From positions 8,208,001 through 8,272,000 of the forward strand of contig NZ_LT629758.1 in assembly GCF_900104725.1 (NCBI RefSeq): DNA of 64,000 nucleotides. The letters are read 5' to 3'. Below are positions 33,034 to 41,315 of this stretch, one piece after another (the first letter of the stretch is position 1; each line of letters opens with the position of its first letter). This stretch comes from Actinoplanes derwentensis (GTDB lineage: Bacteria; Actinomycetota; Actinomycetes; Mycobacteriales; Micromonosporaceae). Below the pieces are notes generated by a model. That model did not search any database. It was not told where the DNA came from and saw only the letters and a list, made by a program, of their open reading frames with translations. Both the position numbers and the translations under genes were made by a program.

Positions 33034-33465
33034 ATGACCTCACCGATGTCCGGACCCACCGGCGCCGAACCTTCGAAGGCAGTGGCCGCGGCCAAAGCCA
33101 GCGAAGGCAAGAGCAAGTCGCTGGCCGACAAGGACACCTTCATGAAGCTCCTCGTCGCGCAGCTGAAGTATCAGGACCCCACCAAACCCGCCGACTCGAC
33201 CGCGTTCATGGCGCAGACCGCCCAGTTCACGCAGGTCGAGAAGCTGGAAGACATGGTCGACATGCTGAAGTCACAGCGGATGATCAGCGCCAGCTCGCTC
33301 GTCGGCAAATCGGTCACGTACATGGACGAAACCGGTGTCACACAATCCGGCGTGATCACAGCGGCAAAGCTGAACGGAGACAGCGAACCGACGCTCAAAG
33401 TCGGGAACACGGATGTGCAGCTGTCCAAGGTCACCGAGATCAACACCGATCCGAAGACCGCCTGA
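33034..33465 (+). CDS. flgD: Flagellar hook capping protein FlgD
   Basis: 143 residues, short for the family. The conserved N-terminal assembly region is clear: LADKDTFMKLLVAQLKYQDPTKPADSTAFMAQTAQFTQVEKL (key parts FMKLLVAQLKYQDP and MAQTAQFTQVE). Only a short beta domain follows, so the Ig-like and tudor-like parts of long FlgDs are absent. It caps the growing hook for FlgE polymerisation. flgE follows 30 bases downstream. Confidence 0.92.
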   Translation: MTSPMSGPTGAEPSKAVAAAKASEGKSKSLADKDTFMKLLVAQLKYQDPTKPADSTAFMAQTAQFTQVEKLEDMVDMLKSQRMISASSLVGKSVTYMDETGVTQSGVITAAKLNGDSEPTLKVGNTDVQLSKVTEINTDPKTA

Positions 33466-33495
33466 CTCTGTCTCTCCACACGCTAAGGATCGCTA

Positions 33496-34767
33496 ATGCT
33501 GCGTTCTCTCTACTCGGGTATCAGTGGCCTCAACGCACATCAGAAGATGATCGACGTCACCGGTAACAACATCGCGAACGTCAACACATCCGGCTTCAAG
33601 ACCTCCGCGGTCCAGTTCAACGACACGCTCAGCCAGACGATGGGTACGGGTGGCTCCCCCCAGGACGGCATGGCCGGTACCAACCCGGCCCAGGTCGGTC
33701 TCGGTGTCCGGGTCGGCGGCATCACCCAGAACTTCAGCCAGGGCTCGGCGCAGACCACCGGCAAGGCCGGCGACATGATGATCCAGGGCGACGGCTTCTT
33801 CGTCACCCGCAGCGGTGGTGAGAACCTCTACACCCGGGCCGGCTCGTTCTTCTTCGACGCGAACGGGACCCTGGCCACCGCGACCGGTGAGCCGGTGCAG
33901 GGCTGGACCGCCACTCCGGACGGCAAAGTCAACTCGGCGGCCAAGCCGAGCGACATCCGGATGCCACTGGGCGTGACCATTCCGCCGCAGGTCACCACGA
34001 CGGCCACCCTCAAGGGCAACCTGAGCAGTGACATCACGCCGGACATGAACAACCCGACCAACACTGACGTCGCCTACAAGACCACCATCCCGATCAAGGT
34101 GTACGACTCGCAGGGCGGAACCCACACCGTCACGGCGGAGTTCAGCCGCACCGCCTTCGACAACACCAGCGGTGCGACCAGCTCCACCTGGGGTGTCCGG
34201 CTGCTCGCGGAGGACGGGACCACCGAGATCACCCCGGCCGGCACGCTCACCTTCGAGAACGGCAAGGCCGCCGCGGCACTGGTCGACCCGGTGACCAAGA
34301 AGGCCACCATCCCGCTCGGCCCCTACACCGTCGACGTCACCGACATCACCTCGTACTCGGGCAACACCGACGCCCGGGTGTTCGACACCGACGGGCGGAC
34401 CTCCGGGGCGCTGACCTCGCTGTCGTACACCGTCTCGGACAGCGGCGAGATCGTCGGTGTCTTCTCCAACGGTCTGAAGCAGACGCTGGGCCAGGTCGCG
34501 GTGGCCACCTTCAAGAACGTGAACGGCCTGGAGAAGGTCGGCAACTCGGCGTACCGGACGACTGTCAACTCCGGTTACGCCCAGGTCGGCGAGCCGGGAA
34601 GCGCCGGCATGGGTTCGGTCATCTCCGGCGCGCTGGAGATGTCGAACGTCGACCTGGCCCAGGAGTTCACCAACCTGGTCGTCGCGCAGCGTGGTTTTCA
34701 GGCGAACTCCCGCATCATCACCACCTCTGACGAGATCCTTCAGGAACTCGTCAGCATGAAGCGTTGA
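33496..34767 (+). CDS. flgE: Flagellar hook protein FlgE
   Basis: 423 residues. N-terminal rod/hook signature LYSGISGLNAHQKMIDVTGNNIANVNTSGFK, central beta domains (MIQGDGFFVTRSGGENLYTRAGSF), and C-terminal D0 helix (NVDLAQEFTNLVVAQRGFQANSRIITTSDEILQELVSMKR, key part FTNLVVAQRGFQANSR). It builds the hook between the rod and filament. No separate FlgG or FlgF gene was found in the window, so this is the only full-length member of that family. A hairpin follows the stop. Confidence 0.94.
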   Translation: MLRSLYSGISGLNAHQKMIDVTGNNIANVNTSGFKTSAVQFNDTLSQTMGTGGSPQDGMAGTNPAQVGLGVRVGGITQNFSQGSAQTTGKAGDMMIQGDGFFVTRSGGENLYTRAGSFFFDANGTLATATGEPVQGWTATPDGKVNSAAKPSDIRMPLGVTIPPQVTTTATLKGNLSSDITPDMNNPTNTDVAYKTTIPIKVYDSQGGTHTVTAEFSRTAFDNTSGATSSTWGVRLLAEDGTTEITPAGTLTFENGKAAAALVDPVTKKATIPLGPYTVDVTDITSYSGNTDARVFDTDGRTSGALTSLSYTVSDSGEIVGVFSNGLKQTLGQVAVATFKNVNGLEKVGNSAYRTTVNSGYAQVGEPGSAGMGSVISGALEMSNVDLAQEFTNLVVAQRGFQANSRIITTSDEILQELVSMKR

Positions 34768-34787
34768 TCCCGTAGTCCAACCGCGGC

Positions 34788-34822
34788 GGCCGGGGCCGGG
34801 CACTGAGGTGCCCGACCCGGCC
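34788..34822. terminator. Hairpin after flgE
   Basis: GGCCGGGGCCGGGCAC pairs with GTGCCCGACCCGGCC around a TGAG loop, with small bulges. It sits 21 bases after the flgE stop and before the promoter of the flbD operon. Confidence 0.6.
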
Positions 34823-34878
34823 GTTGCCGTATGTCGAAAATTTCCGGTACTTCGCACCCGGTTGGCGACCGCTTCGAT

Positions 34879-34905
34879 CTCATCAGCAACCGGCAGTCGG
34901 CCGAA
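34879..34905 (+). promoter_or_regulatory. Flagellar-type promoter before flbD/motA (CTCA-N17-GCCGAA)
   Basis: CTCA at 34879-34882, 17 bases, GCCGAA at 34900-34905, a perfect match in both boxes. flbD GTG follows 62 bases later. Confidence 0.82.
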
Positions 34906-34966
34906 GTATCAAGTGACGGGCCACGGAGGGCCCCACCAGTCAAAAGACGCACCAAGGACGGATGTC

Positions 34967-35248
34967 GTGATCCTCGTAACCCGCATCAACGGTGCCGTGT
35001 TCGCTCTGAACCCGGATCTGGTCGAGCGTGTCGAATGCACGCCTGACACGGTCGTCACTCTGGTGGACGGCACCAAGTACATCATCGCCGAGTCGGTACC
35101 CGAATTCATCGACTCGGTTCGTCACTACCGCGCCTCACTCATCGCTCAGGCCAGCCGCCTGGAGCCGGACCCCGCGGTCAAATCCTCGCACTCCTCGGAA
35201 GACGAGCTCGACGCCAAGGTGCTCCAACTGCACCGGAAGGAACGCTGA
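34967..35248 (+). CDS. flbD: FlbD/SwrD family flagellar protein
   Basis: 93 residues. The family core occupies the first 60: VILVTRINGAVFALNPDLVERVECTPDTVVTLVDGTKYIIAES (key parts INGAVFALNPDLVE and TPDTVVTLVDG). This short beta protein (FlbD, SwrD in Bacillus) lies upstream of motA in many Gram-positives and is needed for full stator power. The remaining tail is charged and disordered. GTG start. Note that this FlbD is unrelated to the Caulobacter FlbD regulator of the same name. Confidence 0.85.
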   Translation: MILVTRINGAVFALNPDLVERVECTPDTVVTLVDGTKYIIAESVPEFIDSVRHYRASLIAQASRLEPDPAVKSSHSSEDELDAKVLQLHRKER

Positions 35249-35249
35249 T

Positions 35250-36041
35250 ATGGACCTCGCGAGCATTATCGGTGTCGTTGTCGGCCTGGTGATCGTCTTC
35301 ACCGTCCAGATCCTCGAAGGTGGTTCACCCGCCTCCATCATCCTGATCCCTTCGATGCTCCTGGTCTTCGGCGGTGCCTTCGCGGCAGCCATGGCCGGTG
35401 GCGTCATGAAGGACACCAAGGGATTCGTCGGCCAGGTCAAGAAGGCCTTCACCAGCAAGGTCACCCCGCCTACCGAGCTGGTCGACAACGTCGTGAAGCT
35501 GGCCGAGCGGGCCCGCCGCGAAGGCCTGCTGGCGCTCGAGGACGCGGTCAAGACGGTCGAGCACCCCTTCCTCAAGCGGGGCCTGCAGTTGGCCATCGAC
35601 GGCACCGACCCGGACGAATTGCACGACATCCTGCACGCCGAGGTCGCCGCCAAGAAGAAGGCCGACAAGGCCGGCACGAAGTTCTTCGAGAACATGGGTG
35701 GTTACGCGCCGACGATCGGCATCATCGGCACGGTCATGGGTCTGGTCCACGTTCTCGAGAACCTGGACCAGCCGGAGACGCTCGGTCACTCGATCGCCGC
35801 GGCCTTCGTCGCGACCCTCTGGGGTGTGCTCAGCGCGAACATCATCTGGCTCCCGATGGCGGCCCGGCTCACCCGGCTCAGCGCCATCGAGGCCGAGGAG
35901 ATGGAACTGGTCATCGATGGTGTCCTGGCCATCCAAGCCGGCTCGAACCCGCGCCTGGTCGCCCAGAAGCTGCGCAGCCTGCTTCCCCCGGACGAGATGA
36001 AGAAGGCCGAGTCGGCCACGGCTACCAAGAAAGCGGCTTGA
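35250..36041 (+). CDS. motA: Flagellar motor stator protein MotA
   Basis: 263 residues with four transmembrane helices: DLASIIGVVVGLVIVFTVQ and ASIILIPSMLLVFGGAFAAA at the N-terminus, then a cytoplasmic loop with the conserved charges (LAERARREGLLALED), then the PTIGIIGTVMGLVHVL and FVATLWGVLSANIIWLPMAARL helices. MotA and MotB form the proton channel that drives rotation. It begins one base after the flbD stop, and motB follows 5 bases after its own stop. Confidence 0.94.
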   Translation: MDLASIIGVVVGLVIVFTVQILEGGSPASIILIPSMLLVFGGAFAAAMAGGVMKDTKGFVGQVKKAFTSKVTPPTELVDNVVKLAERARREGLLALEDAVKTVEHPFLKRGLQLAIDGTDPDELHDILHAEVAAKKKADKAGTKFFENMGGYAPTIGIIGTVMGLVHVLENLDQPETLGHSIAAAFVATLWGVLSANIIWLPMAARLTRLSAIEAEEMELVIDGVLAIQAGSNPRLVAQKLRSLLPPDEMKKAESATATKKAA

Positions 36042-36046
36042 TCTAG

Positions 36047-37048
36047 ATGAGTGCTGGCGGGGGCAAGCGTAAGCAGAAGCACGAGGAGCACGAGGAGCAC
36101 GTCAACCACGAGCGCTGGCTCGTGTCGTATGCGGACATGCTGACCCTGCTGTTTGTTCTGTTCGTGGTGCTCTTCTCGATGAGCGACGTGAACCAGAAGA
36201 AGTTCGCGCAACTGGCCCAGGGTCTGTCCCAGGGTTTCGGTGCGCAGAGTGCGGCCTTCACCGGCAACTATGCCCCGCTGGACGGCGCCTCGAACATGGC
36301 CCAGGTGGTGCAGATCGACCCGGGCGCCAACCCCGGTGACGGCACCTCGGGCACCGAGGGTTTGAACAAGTCCCAGCAGGAGGCGGTCGACCGGGCCGTC
36401 AAGGCCGAGGGCCGCAAGCAGGCTTCCGCCAACGCCGAGAAGGCGGCGAAGGAGGCCGAGAACCTGAAGGCCATCGAGCGGAAGATCGCCGACGCTCTGG
36501 CCGCGCAGAAACTGCTCGGCAGCGCGAAGTTCACCATCGACCAGCGGGGTCTGATCGTCACCGTGGTGACCAACGAGGTGGTCTTCGCCGGCAACCGGGC
36601 AGACCTGCGGACCGGTGGCAAGAAGATCCTGAACGCGATCGCACCGACCCTGGCGAAGCTGCCGAACAACATCGAGGTCGACGGTCACACCAACCAGCTC
36701 AACTCGAAGACCACGTTCTATCCGAGTGGCTGGGAGCTCTCCTCGGCCCGCGCCTCGACCACGGTCCGGTTCTTCAGCGAACACGGACTGCCGAAGAAGC
36801 GGCTCAGCGCGGTCGGTTTCTCCGACACCAAGCCGCTGATCGACCCGAAGGACCCGCGCTCGATCACGATGAACCGCCGCGTGGACGTCGTCATCCTCAC
36901 GATGCTGACGGCTGAGCAGGCAGCGCTGCTGCCCTCCGCGGCCGGCTCGGACGGCAAGCTGCACACCGGTCAGACCACGGCCGAGTACGAGGCCGGGAAA
37001 AAGACCGCCGAGACCAAATCCAGCACCAGCACCACCGACCACGACTGA
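36047..37048 (+). CDS. motB: Flagellar motor stator protein MotB
   Basis: 333 residues. The single N-terminal helix holds the ion-binding Asp in HERWLVSYADMLTLLFVLFVVLF, the basic plug region follows, and the C-terminal OmpA-like peptidoglycan-binding domain (VDGHTNQLNSKTT, SGWELSSARASTTVRFF, RLSAVGFSDTKPL, NRRVDVVIL) anchors the stator to the wall. A coiled linker rich in Ala/Lys/Glu joins them. The protein ends in a Lys/Thr/Ser tail. Confidence 0.93.
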   Translation: MSAGGGKRKQKHEEHEEHVNHERWLVSYADMLTLLFVLFVVLFSMSDVNQKKFAQLAQGLSQGFGAQSAAFTGNYAPLDGASNMAQVVQIDPGANPGDGTSGTEGLNKSQQEAVDRAVKAEGRKQASANAEKAAKEAENLKAIERKIADALAAQKLLGSAKFTIDQRGLIVTVVTNEVVFAGNRADLRTGGKKILNAIAPTLAKLPNNIEVDGHTNQLNSKTTFYPSGWELSSARASTTVRFFSEHGLPKKRLSAVGFSDTKPLIDPKDPRSITMNRRVDVVILTMLTAEQAALLPSAAGSDGKLHTGQTTAEYEAGKKTAETKSSTSTTDHD

Positions 37049-37062
37049 CTGGGGGAATTCAA

Positions 37063-37521
37063 ATGGCTGACGAGAAGGACACCACGGCTGTCGAGGCGCC
37101 GAAGAAGTCGAAGAAGATGCTGATGATCATCGTCGCGGCGGTGCTGGTCGTACTGGGTGGTGGTGGGGCCGGGGCGTTCTTCCTGCTTCGTGACAGCACC
37201 GCCGAGGCGGCGGCTCCGAAGAAGGGCATCATCACCGCCGCCGAGAGCACCATCACGGTGAACCTGGCCGACGCGCACTACCTGAAGCTGGGCTTCGCGC
37301 TCCAGCAGACCGAGGACTCCGGTGAGGAGGCGGTCGACCTGAGCGAGGCCTACCAGCTCGCCATCGACGAGTACACCGGCCGCACGGTCACCGAGCTCGC
37401 CACCGCAGAGGGCCGCGCCAAGATCAAGGAAGAGCTGCTGGCCAAGCTGATCAAGGCTTACACCGAGGACGACGTCGAGATGGTCATGGACATCTACTAC
37501 ACCTCCTTCGTCACCCAGTAA
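37063..37521 (+). CDS. fliL: Flagellar basal-body protein FliL
   Basis: 152 residues. A charged cytoplasmic N-terminus, one membrane helix (MLMIIVAAVLVVLGGGGAGAFFLL), then a periplasmic-side domain with the FliL pattern ITVNLADAHYLKLGFALQQT and the C-terminal VEMVMDIYYTSFVTQ. FliL surrounds the stator and supports torque. It is the last gene before a strong terminator. Confidence 0.88.
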   Translation: MADEKDTTAVEAPKKSKKMLMIIVAAVLVVLGGGGAGAFFLLRDSTAEAAAPKKGIITAAESTITVNLADAHYLKLGFALQQTEDSGEEAVDLSEAYQLAIDEYTGRTVTELATAEGRAKIKEELLAKLIKAYTEDDVEMVMDIYYTSFVTQ

Positions 37522-37529
37522 GACCTTCG

Positions 37530-37560
37530 ATGGGCGGGTCTCCTCAGGAGACCCGCCCAT
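37530..37560. terminator. Intrinsic terminator after fliL
   Basis: ATGGGCGGGTCTCC and GGAGACCCGCCCAT form a perfect 14-bp stem with a TCA loop, 9 bases after the fliL stop. The fliM promoter follows it. Confidence 0.9.
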
Positions 37561-37592
37561 AAGCATTAAAAAGGATGAAAATACCGCCACGG

Positions 37593-37618
37593 CTCAGCGG
37601 TTCGGTAAGTGAGCCGAT
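37593..37618 (+). promoter_or_regulatory. Flagellar-type promoter before fliM (CTCA-N16-GCCGAT)
   Basis: CTCA at 37593-37596, 16 bases, GCCGAT at 37613-37618, identical in both boxes to the cheA promoter. The fliM GTG is only 10 bases further on, so the transcript would be nearly leaderless, yet GAGG sits between. Confidence 0.78.
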
Positions 37619-37627
37619 GAGGACGAC

Positions 37628-38575
37628 GTGACCACCGCTTCACGTACCCCCGGCAAGATTGCACGTCGCGGCGGCAGCGGCCCGACCGCGTACGACTTTC
37701 GGCGTCCCATCAAGCTCTCCCGTGAACACGTCCGCACGCTGCAGATCGCGTTCGAGACATACGCACGGAGCTGTGGAACCCTGCTGACCACCCGGCTCCG
37801 GGCGGTCAGCAACGTCAGTCTGATCTCCATCGAGCAGCTTAACTACGACGAGTACGTCGCCGCGCTCGCGAACCCGACGATCATCGCGGTGGTCAACCTC
37901 GACCCGCTGCCCGGCACGGTGCTGCTGGAGATCGCCCAGTCCGCGGTGATGACCGCGATCGACCACATGCTCGGTGGGCCCGGCGGTACCCAGCCGGAAC
38001 GGCCGCTGACCGATGTGGAGATGCCGCTGCTGCGCGGACTGATCGAACGGATGCTCGGCGAACTGCGCTACGGCTTCGAGAGCATGGTGGACCTCACGCC
38101 GAAGCTCAAGGAGATCGAGTACAACGCCCAGTTCCTCCGGGCCCATGCGCCGGGCGACGCCGTGGTGGTGGCGTCGCTCGAGACCAAGATCGGCGCGGAG
38201 GAGTGCATCGCCACGATCTGCCTGCCGTTCAACACCATCCTGCCGGTGCTGTCCAAGACCGAGACGGTGGTGCTGACCGCGGCCGAACGACAGGAGCGGG
38301 ACACCTCCCTGCGGAACCTGACCATCGGACTTTCCGCCGCTCCGATCGACGTAGCAGTGCGATTCCACCCCATTCGGATGCGTACCGATGACATCGTGGA
38401 TCTACGCCCCGGCGACGTCGTCCCGCTCGGACATCCGACCAGCCGGCCGCTCGACGTGACAGTCAACGAGACCGTTTTCGCTCATGCAGTCCCCGGTAAC
38501 CAAGGCGCCCGGCTCGCCTGTCTCGTCGTGCCGTCGCCCCAGGAGAGCTCGCCCAAGGAGTCTGGCCGCCCATGA
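37628..38575 (+). CDS. fliM: Flagellar motor switch protein FliM
   Basis: 315 residues. The middle domain (TAYDFRRPIKLSREHVRTLQIAFETYARS, key part DFRRPIKLSREH, and MTAIDHMLGGPGG) and C-terminal SpoA domain (IDVAVRFHPIRMRTDDIVDLRPGDVVPL) are typical. The N-terminal peptide that binds phosphorylated CheY (LSQxEIDALL type) is missing: the protein begins VTTASRTPGKIARRG. An in-frame stop at 37610-37612 rules out a longer start. Its stop overlaps fliN. Confidence 0.9.
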   Translation: MTTASRTPGKIARRGGSGPTAYDFRRPIKLSREHVRTLQIAFETYARSCGTLLTTRLRAVSNVSLISIEQLNYDEYVAALANPTIIAVVNLDPLPGTVLLEIAQSAVMTAIDHMLGGPGGTQPERPLTDVEMPLLRGLIERMLGELRYGFESMVDLTPKLKEIEYNAQFLRAHAPGDAVVVASLETKIGAEECIATICLPFNTILPVLSKTETVVLTAAERQERDTSLRNLTIGLSAAPIDVAVRFHPIRMRTDDIVDLRPGDVVPLGHPTSRPLDVTVNETVFAHAVPGNQGARLACLVVPSPQESSPKESGRP

Positions 38576-39327
38576 CCGCGCCCACCATGACCGCGCCCCA
38601 GCTCGCGCTCGCCCGCAACGCCGCCGACGCCGCTCTGGCCGTCCTGCCCACCAGCCGTGCCCTGGTGGCCGCCGATCCGGTCGTGCCGGACGCGGGGACG
38701 GTGATCGAGGGCCAGGCGATCACGGCGCGGTTCACCGGAGCCGCCTCCGGCGAGGTCGTGGTGGTGGTCAGCCAGGATCTCGCGGACGCCCTCCGGGAGA
38801 GCCCGCTCGGTGAACTCGACCTGACCGCGGCGGTCCGGCCGGCCCTGGAAGCGGCCGCACGGGTCTTCGGCCCGGTGATCCTCGACCCCGGCCAGCTGAT
38901 GGAGCCCGCGGTCGCACTCAGCGCACTCGCCGCGAAAGAGGGCGCCGTTGCGGTGCCGCTGCGCGACGAGACGGAGGTACGCGCGGTCCTTGGCCTGGCC
39001 CTGAGCCAGTGGCCGAGCGAGGATCCGGGCGCGGTGGACATCGCCCCGCGGATGGCGCCGACCCGGGCGGGCGGTCTCAACCGGAGCGGACTGGACATGC
39101 TGCACGACGTCGAGATGGAGGTCTCGGCCGAACTGGGCCGCACCCGGATGAGCGTGCGAGAACTGCTCAATCTCATCCCCGGTGCGATCGTCGAACTGGA
39201 CCGGGCCGCGGGCAGCCCGGCGGACCTGCTGGTCAACGGCCGGCTGATCGCCCGCGGCGAGGTCGTCGTGGTGGACGAGAACTTCGGCATCCGGATCACC
39301 GAGATCGTCAACCCGGGCGCGGAGTAA
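38572..39327 (+). CDS. fliN: Flagellar motor switch protein FliN (long form)
   Basis: 251 residues, longer than classic FliN. The last 80 residues are the SpoA domain: MLHDVEMEVSAELGRTRMSVRELLNLIPGAIVELDR and DLLVNGRLIARGEVVVVDENFGIRITEIV (key parts GRTRMSVRELL, NGRLIARGEVV). The first 170 residues are an extra alpha/beta region with no CheY-binding EIDALL peptide and no clear CheC catalytic pair, so it is FliY-like only in layout. It completes the C-ring with FliM and FliG. Confidence 0.85.
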   Translation: MTAPTMTAPQLALARNAADAALAVLPTSRALVAADPVVPDAGTVIEGQAITARFTGAASGEVVVVVSQDLADALRESPLGELDLTAAVRPALEAAARVFGPVILDPGQLMEPAVALSALAAKEGAVAVPLRDETEVRAVLGLALSQWPSEDPGAVDIAPRMAPTRAGGLNRSGLDMLHDVEMEVSAELGRTRMSVRELLNLIPGAIVELDRAAGSPADLLVNGRLIARGEVVVVDENFGIRITEIVNPGAE

Positions 39328-39332
39328 CCGTC

Positions 39333-39770
39333 TTGATCCCGCTCACCTTCCGCGTACTTCTGGCTCTCTTCATCGTCCTGGTGTTGATGTGGCTGCTGGC
39401 CAGGCTGGTGCGCCGGCCGTACACGGCCCGTGCCAACGGGCCGCTGGCGGTGCTCGACCGCCAGCAGCTCAGCCGGGGCTCGGCGGTGGCGGTGATCCGG
39501 GTGGCCGACAAGGCGCTGGTCGTCGGGATCACCGAGGAGCAGGTCAGCCTGCTCGGTGAGGCCGACCTGGTGGCGTTCGTGACGGACGAGGAGACGGAGC
39601 AGCATCTCGAGATGGAGGTGGAGGAGGACGGGCTGCACGCCCATCTGAAGCTGCCGGACCGTCATCCCGGGACCCTCGCCGGACGGCTGAACGGATCGGT
39701 GCTCTCGCCGCGGACCTGGACCACGGCACTCGAGACGATCCGCGAGCGGACGTCGAGGCGATGGCCATGA
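39333..39770 (+). CDS. fliO: Flagellar export protein FliO
   Basis: 145 residues. One N-terminal membrane helix (LTFRVLLALFIVLVLMWLLARLV) and a short cytoplasmic beta domain (LAVLDRQQLSRGSAVAVIRVADKALVVGITEEQVSLL, key part VADKALVVGITEEQVSLL) match FliO, the assembly factor for the FliP ring. The start is TTG at 39333 with GGAG 8 bases upstream; no ATG or GTG is available before the membrane helix. Its TGA overlaps the fliP start. Confidence 0.82.
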   Translation: MIPLTFRVLLALFIVLVLMWLLARLVRRPYTARANGPLAVLDRQQLSRGSAVAVIRVADKALVVGITEEQVSLLGEADLVAFVTDEETEQHLEMEVEEDGLHAHLKLPDRHPGTLAGRLNGSVLSPRTWTTALETIRERTSRRWP

Positions 39771-40522
39771 GACGCGCGATCCCACTGCTGATGCTGGCGG
39801 CCACGGTGATCCTTCTCCCGGCCGCCGCCGACGCGGCTCCCGCGCCGACACCGCCCGCCATCAACATCGAACTGAACGGTACGAACCCGGACGGCAGCCG
39901 CCCCGCCGCGTCCCTGGTGATCGTCCTGGGCCTGACCCTGCTCTCGGTGGCACCGGCCCTGCTGCTGCTCTGCACGTGTTTCACCAAGGTCTTCATGGTG
40001 CTCGGCATCACCCGCAACGCGCTCGGCCTGACCAGCATGCCGCCGAACCAGGTGCTCGCCGGCCTGGCCCTGTTCCTGAGCATGTTCATCATGGGCCCGA
40101 CCGTGACCGGCATCAACGAACAGGGCGTCCAGCCCTACCTCAAGGGCGACAAGAACCAGTCCGAGGCGTTCAAGGACGGAATCCAGCCGCTGCGCGAGTT
40201 CATGTCCGGAGTCACCCGCCCGGACGAGGTCGCCCTGCTGGTCAAGGTGTCCGGGGCGAAGAAGCCGGCGAACATGGACGCGGTCCCGCTGACCACGCTG
40301 ATCCCGGCATTCGTCCTCTCCGAGCTGCGGGCCGCGTTCATCATCGGGTTCGTCATCTTCATCCCGTTCCTGATCATCGACCTCGTGGTGTCGGCGTCCC
40401 TGATGTCCCTGGGCATGATGATGCTGCCCCCGGTCACCGTGGCACTGCCGTTCAAACTGCTGCTGTTCGTGCTGGTGGACGGCTGGGCTCTGATCATCAC
40501 CGCGCTGGTGGGGTCGTACTAG
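39767..40522 (+). CDS. fliP: Flagellar export gate protein FliP
   Basis: 251 residues with a signal peptide (MRRAIPLLMLAATVILLPAAADA) and four further membrane segments. FliP signatures: LLLLCTCFTKVFMVLGITRNALG, PPNQVLAGLALFLSMFIMGP, LIPAFVLSELRAAFIIGF and LMSLGMMMLPPVTVALPFKLLLFVLVDGW. ATG at 39767 is preferred since GAGG is then 8 bases upstream; ATG 39761 is also in frame. The next gene is fliR, not fliQ. Confidence 0.93.
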   Translation: MRRAIPLLMLAATVILLPAAADAAPAPTPPAINIELNGTNPDGSRPAASLVIVLGLTLLSVAPALLLLCTCFTKVFMVLGITRNALGLTSMPPNQVLAGLALFLSMFIMGPTVTGINEQGVQPYLKGDKNQSEAFKDGIQPLREFMSGVTRPDEVALLVKVSGAKKPANMDAVPLTTLIPAFVLSELRAAFIIGFVIFIPFLIIDLVVSASLMSLGMMMLPPVTVALPFKLLLFVLVDGWALIITALVGSY

Positions 40523-40526
40523 GGCG

Positions 40527-41291
40527 ATGAATCTCGAAATCGCCACCGCTGAGTTCCTGACGATCATGCTGGGGGCGGTACGAACCGGCGCGTGGATGAT
40601 GCTCTGCCCACCGTTCAACTCCCGCCTCATCCCGGCCCAGGTGAAAGCGCTGCTCTCGGTCGGGCTGACGCTGCCGATGGCGCCCTATCTGAAGAGCACC
40701 ACGCCGTCCTTCGAGACCAAGGACCTGATCTTCAACGTCCTGATGCAGGCCTTCGTCGGCGCCTCACTGGGCTTTCTGACCCTGCTGCTCTTCGCCTCGG
40801 TGCAAGCCGCCGGTGACCTGCTCGACCTGTTCGGTGGCTTCTCGCTGGCCGCGACCTACGACCCGTTCTCGCAGAGCAGCGCCTCGATCTTCGGCCGGTT
40901 CTACAACCTGGTGGCGTTGACCCTGCTCTTCGCCACCGACGGCCACCAGCTGATCCTGCGCGGCTTCCTGCAGAGTTTCCGCACCCTGCCGCTGGACGCC
41001 AGCTTCGACATGGAGACGCTGAGCCGGCTGCTGCTGCGCGGGGTCGGCGAGTTCTTCATGTCCGCGGTCCAGATCGCCGGGCCGCTGATCGCGGTGCTGT
41101 TCCTGGCCGACGTGGCGCTCGGTCTGCTGAACCGGGTGGCTCCGGCGCTGAACGCCTTCCAGCTCGGCTTCCCGATCAAGATCTTTCTGCTCGTCACGCT
41201 CGCCGGTATCGCCATCGGACTGCTGCCGTCAGTGGTGAGCTCGATCGTCGACAAGGCGGTCACTGTGGTGATCCGGCTCAGCGGCGGCTGA
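40527..41291 (+). CDS. fliR: Flagellar export gate protein FliR
   Basis: 254 residues, the normal FliR length, with no FliQ or FlhB fused to it. Multiple membrane helices, with FliR features PPFNSRLIPAQVKALLSVGLTLPM, FASVQAAGDLLDLFGGFSLAATYDP, and LFLADVALGLLNRVAPALNAFQLGFPIKIFL (key parts PAQVKALLS, GLLNRVAPALN). It starts 4 bases after the fliP stop, leaving no room for fliQ. Confidence 0.92.
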   Translation: MNLEIATAEFLTIMLGAVRTGAWMMLCPPFNSRLIPAQVKALLSVGLTLPMAPYLKSTTPSFETKDLIFNVLMQAFVGASLGFLTLLLFASVQAAGDLLDLFGGFSLAATYDPFSQSSASIFGRFYNLVALTLLFATDGHQLILRGFLQSFRTLPLDASFDMETLSRLLLRGVGEFFMSAVQIAGPLIAVLFLADVALGLLNRVAPALNAFQLGFPIKIFLLVTLAGIAIGLLPSVVSSIVDKAVTVVIRLSGG

Positions 41292-41315
41292 GTCCCGGCT
41301 GCGAGGGGGTGTGCC

